From CAZAGT01 sp964484515 (lineage in GTDB: Bacteria > Desulfobacterota > DSM-4660 > Desulfatiglandales > HGW-15), in NCBI GenBank assembly GCA_964484515.1, contig CAZAGT010000071.1, forward strand, positions 1 to 17,555: a DNA stretch of 17,555 nt, written 5' to 3'. Below the pieces are notes generated by a model. It was given only the letters and a program-made list of their open reading frames with translations. It made no database searches and was not told the DNA's origin. Of this stretch, positions 15,075 to 17,555 are shown piece by piece. A program made the position numbers and the translations under genes. Positions within the stretch are counted from its first letter, which is position 1; each line of letters opens with the position of its first letter.

Positions 15075-15656
15075 TTAAGCCCCTTGTTGCTCATGGATCT
15101 TCCTGATCTCGAGCAGAAACTCGTCGACGTCGTTGATCACGCCGCCATGTGTCAACAGGACCTTGCCGTTGTGATCAACGAGTATGGTGAATGGGTAACC
15201 GGGGCTTCCCAACTTTTTGAAAGCGGCCTTCTTAGGATCGGGAATAAGTGGGAACTGAACATTGAATTTTTCTTTGTACTTCTCGACATGTTTGGGTTTG
15301 TTCCCAACGCCGATACCTAAGACTTTGATGTCTTTGCTTAGAACCGGATCACCCTGAATCACCTTGACGATCTTGTTGAATCCGGGCGCATTCTTGTGGC
15401 AGGTCTTGCAGAAGGCCCAAAATAGTTCGATCAGCACGAATTTGCCTTGAACCTGCGAAAGCGTGAACGTCTCCTCGCTTTTTAACCCTAAATAGTCCTT
15501 GTCCGCTTCAGAATTAGGAGCGCTCAACTTTATCTCGGGCAGGGTCGTGCCCACGGTAATGCCATCGCCGGCGCCAACCACCGAGTGAGGAAGGGAGAGA
15601 AATGAAACGACACCCAACAGCAGCAATATCTTCACAACGAATTTCTTCTTGGCCAT
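15075..15656 (-). CDS. TlpA/ResA/MauD-like periplasmic thioredoxin
   Basis: A 193-aa thioredoxin-fold protein of the AhpC/TSA-Redoxin group. The N-terminus is a signal peptide or anchor (basic MAKKK, then ILLLLGVVSFLSL, cleavage near VGA-GD). The active site is FWAFCKTCHKNAP, with C83 and C86 as the redox pair; His follows, so it also reads as CxxCH. The cis-Pro region is GSPGYPFTILVD. An insertion between the first strand and the active site (ADKDYLGLKSEETFTL) is typical of TlpA types. It would reduce or oxidise envelope thiols. ATG 15656 has a GGGGGA SD and a promoter at 15724-15751. It heads the run that continues into the cNMP-rhodanese fusion after 37 bases. Confidence 0.9.
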   Translation of the reverse strand: MAKKKFVVKILLLLGVVSFLSLPHSVVGAGDGITVGTTLPEIKLSAPNSEADKDYLGLKSEETFTLSQVQGKFVLIELFWAFCKTCHKNAPGFNKIVKVIQGDPVLSKDIKVLGIGVGNKPKHVEKYKEKFNVQFPLIPDPKKAAFKKLGSPGYPFTILVDHNGKVLLTHGGVINDVDEFLLEIRKIHEQQGA

Positions 15657-15978
15657 CTTAGGTCCCCCGTCAATTGGCTAAAAAATTTAGTACAGCTCAA
15701 GGTCTTTGAAAAAACCTAATCGAACCATAATGCCCGAAGGGTGGATGTCAAAGCAACATGTCAGGGACTGGAAAAATGGATTGTCGTACCCGCCGTAACC
15801 GCGGTACACCAACAGATCGCACTTTGCCTCTCATGGGACAATTTGACCGCTGATCCTGGGTCGCTGACCGTTGCTCTATTGTGTTCCGGTTCTTGTAACG
15901 CCCCGTAATATCTAAGTAATGGACATACAGGTTGAATGTCAAGGGAAAACAAGTTGCTTCGCACCGGGTCCGGCTCAT
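15657..15978. other. Gene-free spacer between the cyclase and the TlpA-like gene
   Basis: 322 bases without a credible gene. On the minus strand it carries a good promoter at 15724-15751 for the TlpA-led operon. A second TTGACA lies near 15936 without a good -10. I see no clear terminator for the cyclase. Confidence 0.45.
15724..15751 (-). promoter_or_regulatory. Sigma70-like promoter of the TlpA-led operon
   Basis: On the minus strand, TTGACA (15751-15746), a 16-base spacer, then TATGGT (15729-15724, 4 of 6). The start would be near 15717, giving a leader of about 60 bases before ATG 15656. It separates the TlpA-cNMP/rhodanese-MauE-lipoprotein run from the cyclase. Confidence 0.45.
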
Positions 15979-17355
15979 CTATTTCTTGGTCAATGCCTCG
16001 ACCCCGGTCCAATTTTCCGGGACACCTTGGACCATGTAGTGAGCGGAACGTTCGAGGTAGATCCGGGCCGCCTTGTCCTCCGGATTCGTCTGCAACACCT
16101 GGTTGAATTGAACACTGGCCTCCGAGAATTTCCTGTCGTAATACAGGCAGAGCCCTTCTTCGAAGCTTTCTTTGGTCTGCTCCTTCAGCTCTTTGATCGA
16201 TGGAGGGTCGCCGTCAAACAGCTCGTAAACGGATACGGGTTCTTTTTTGCCTTTGACCTGGACTTTGTCCACAAAGCGATGCCTGTATACGTCCGGGTCC
16301 TTCAGATGTGACAGAGCAAGTTCACTGAGGGTGATAGAGGAGCCGTACATGCGGGTCAGACCCTCCAACCGCGCAGTCAGATTGACTGCATCGGCGACGA
16401 CCGCTCCCTGCATTCGATCTTCGCTGCCGATAATGCCGAGCATCAGGTTGCCGATATGCAGCCCCACGCCGATGCCGATCGGTTTAAAGCCCTCTTTTTC
16501 GCGTTCTCGATTGTATTCATCCACAGCCCGATGCATGGCAATCGCAGCCCTGACAGCATCGTCCGGGGTGCCCGGAAACAGGGCCATCACCCCATCGCCG
16601 TAATATTGGTCGATGAAACCGTTGTGCTCTTTGATGACCGGGCTGACCCGCCTGAGGTAGGCATTGATGAAATGAAAATTCTGTTGGGGTGTCATCGTTT
16701 CTGAAAGGGTGGTCCACCCTCGAACATCCGCGAACATCACGGTCATCTCTTGGCTTATTTGATCGCCGAGCTTAATCTCGAGGATGCTCGTTTTGTTCAG
16801 CAGGCTGATGAACTCCTCGGGTACAAAACGCTCATAGACCCTGTTCAATTCGGCTAGTTCGGCCGTACGCTCCCTTACCCTCTCTTCCAGGAAATCGTTG
16901 GCGGCCTTCAGTTCCTTGTTTTTGCCGGCGAGGCTCTTGCTCAAACGGCCGATCGTCAAGTGCGTATTGACCCGGGCGATCACCTCCTCGGCCTGGAACG
17001 GTTTGGACACATAATCGACGGCCCCCAGCTCGAATCCTTTCACTTTGTCCTTGGTGTCCCCCAGGGCCGAGAGAAATATGATCGGGATCTCCTCTGTTTC
17101 CGGATCCTCCTTCAGGGTTTGACAAACCTCGTAGCCGTCGATGCCCGGCATCATGATGTCGAGCAATATGAGCGACGGCTTCGCCCGGCGAGCGATCATC
17201 AAAGCCGCTTCGCCGTTCTTGGCAGCCAACAGTTTATAGCCGCGGCCGTCTAGGGTCTGATGGAGAACTTGCAGGTTGGTCGTATTATCGTCCACCAGCA
17301 GGATCTGTTCAGGCTGATCCTGATCATTTGCCGGTGGTGTCGCGTCGTGATTCAT
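15979..17355 (-). CDS. Response regulator with class III nucleotide cyclase output and TPR-like tail
   Basis: Cytoplasmic two-component output that makes a cyclic nucleotide. Numbering is from ATG 17355 (458 aa). The receiver spans about 15-135, with D66 in LLDIMMPGIDGYEV and K118. A coiled coil lies at about 140-172. The class III cyclase spans about 200-380: metal-binding D210 (FADVRGWT) and D254 (YYGDGVMALF) and catalytic N325 and R329 (VNLTARLE) are present. The usual base-selecting Lys before YxGD is Gln (Q250), and the usual Asp/Thr is Ala (A318), so purine specificity is uncertain. The tail (about 390-440) looks like one or two TPR units. TTG 17370 with GAGAGG is an alternative start. 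Two cNMP-binding genes lie downstream on the same strand. Confidence 0.9.
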   Translation of the reverse strand: MNHDATPPANDQDQPEQILLVDDNTTNLQVLHQTLDGRGYKLLAAKNGEAALMIARRAKPSLILLDIMMPGIDGYEVCQTLKEDPETEEIPIIFLSALGDTKDKVKGFELGAVDYVSKPFQAEEVIARVNTHLTIGRLSKSLAGKNKELKAANDFLEERVRERTAELAELNRVYERFVPEEFISLLNKTSILEIKLGDQISQEMTVMFADVRGWTTLSETMTPQQNFHFINAYLRRVSPVIKEHNGFIDQYYGDGVMALFPGTPDDAVRAAIAMHRAVDEYNREREKEGFKPIGIGVGLHIGNLMLGIIGSEDRMQGAVVADAVNLTARLEGLTRMYGSSITLSELALSHLKDPDVYRHRFVDKVQVKGKKEPVSVYELFDGDPPSIKELKEQTKESFEEGLCLYYDRKFSEASVQFNQVLQTNPEDKAARIYLERSAHYMVQGVPENWTGVEALTKK

Positions 17356-17411
17356 TTCTTGCTCCGTCAACGTATACCTCTCTGAAACTCATTTCTCCTC
17401 GCTCTCGATCT

Positions 17412-17440
17412 ACGATACCAGTCCCAGCTTGTTTTATCAA
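17412..17440 (-). promoter_or_regulatory. Sigma70-like promoter of the receiver-cyclase gene
   Basis: On the minus strand, TTGATA (17440-17435), exactly 17 bases, then TATCGT (17417-17412): 5 of 6 and 4 of 6 matches. The start would fall near 17405, 35-50 bases before the coding start, so the cyclase likely has its own promoter. Confidence 0.45.
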
Positions 17441-17452
17441 ATATCATTTCGA

Positions 17453-17487
17453 GCCGGGGAGGCCGAGGAGATAGGCGGCCGGGGAGG
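17453..17487. repeat. Direct repeat GCCGGGGAGG
   Basis: Two exact 10-base copies lie at 17453-17462 and 17478-17487, in the gene-free edge of the window (17371-17555). I see no gene there, only the cyclase promoter and this repeat. Confidence 0.35.
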
Positions 17488-17555
17488 TTGTTGAGGACGT
17501 AGGTGATTTGGCGGTGGCGCGAGGATTTTGATACGATTTGTCCCCTTCCATGGCG

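Noticed and set aside
13717..15106. Long plus-strand open frames opposite the MauE-type and cNMP-rhodanese genes
   Set aside because: The minus-strand frames carry clear family motifs; the plus-strand ones are antisense shadows favoured by GC-rich codon use.
17367..17555. Minus-strand frame open to the window edge containing PRPPRLE, like the N-terminus of REP-associated transposases
   Set aside because: The match is seven residues, does not continue into the YHV/RGN part of that family, and the frame has no start in view.

Overview
The window is a gene-dense bacterial chromosome segment of moderately high GC. I infer an uncultured Gram-negative from Desulfobacterota or a neighbouring deep lineage, without certainty. 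The grounds are an exported c-heme-type sensor kinase, a Tat-exported Fe-S aldo/keto reductase, a bacterial RRM protein, a DUF151 nuclease-like protein, several lipoprotein or exported proteins, and frequent TTG/GTG starts preceded by clear Shine-Dalgarno (SD) sequences. I saw no rRNA, tRNA, CRISPR array or intact transposase.

Layout. (1) 65-4152: two divergent sensor kinases. The minus-strand one is membrane bound, with two periplasmic cytochrome-c-like Cys/His motifs. The plus-strand one is soluble, receiver-PAS-HisKA-ATPase. A good sigma70-like promoter and a perfect 14-bp palindrome lie between them. (2) 4153-5703: a cluster of palindromic repeats, then a probably exported C45-type Ntn hydrolase. 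(3) 5958-7339: mrpE-mrpF-mrpG of a multisubunit Na+/H+ antiporter plus an unrecognised small membrane protein; the large ABCD subunits are absent. (4) 7434-9983: a Tat-signal aldo/keto reductase with two C-terminal [4Fe-4S]-type motifs, then an exported protein resembling DUF6599. (5) 9984-12584: a near-consensus promoter opens a 540-base gene-free, hairpin-rich leader in front of an RRM/RGG RNA-binding protein, followed by a DUF151 protein and an exported parvulin-type prolyl isomerase. (6) 12654-17355, all minus strand: a receiver-class III nucleotide cyclase; a TlpA/MauD-like thioredoxin; a cyclic-nucleotide-binding/transmembrane/rhodanese-like fusion; a MauE/DoxX-type membrane protein; a small lipoprotein; and a stand-alone cyclic-nucleotide-binding protein.

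Block 6 is the most interesting. A response-regulator cyclase sits next to two proteins with cyclic-nucleotide pockets. One of these is fused through a single membrane helix to a rhodanese fold that has lost its catalytic cysteine, and it is co-transcribed with a thioredoxin/MauE pair of the kind used for periplasmic disulfide chemistry. My hypothesis is a cAMP- or cGMP-controlled envelope thiol-redox module. All family assignments rest on motif recognition by eye, without database searches.
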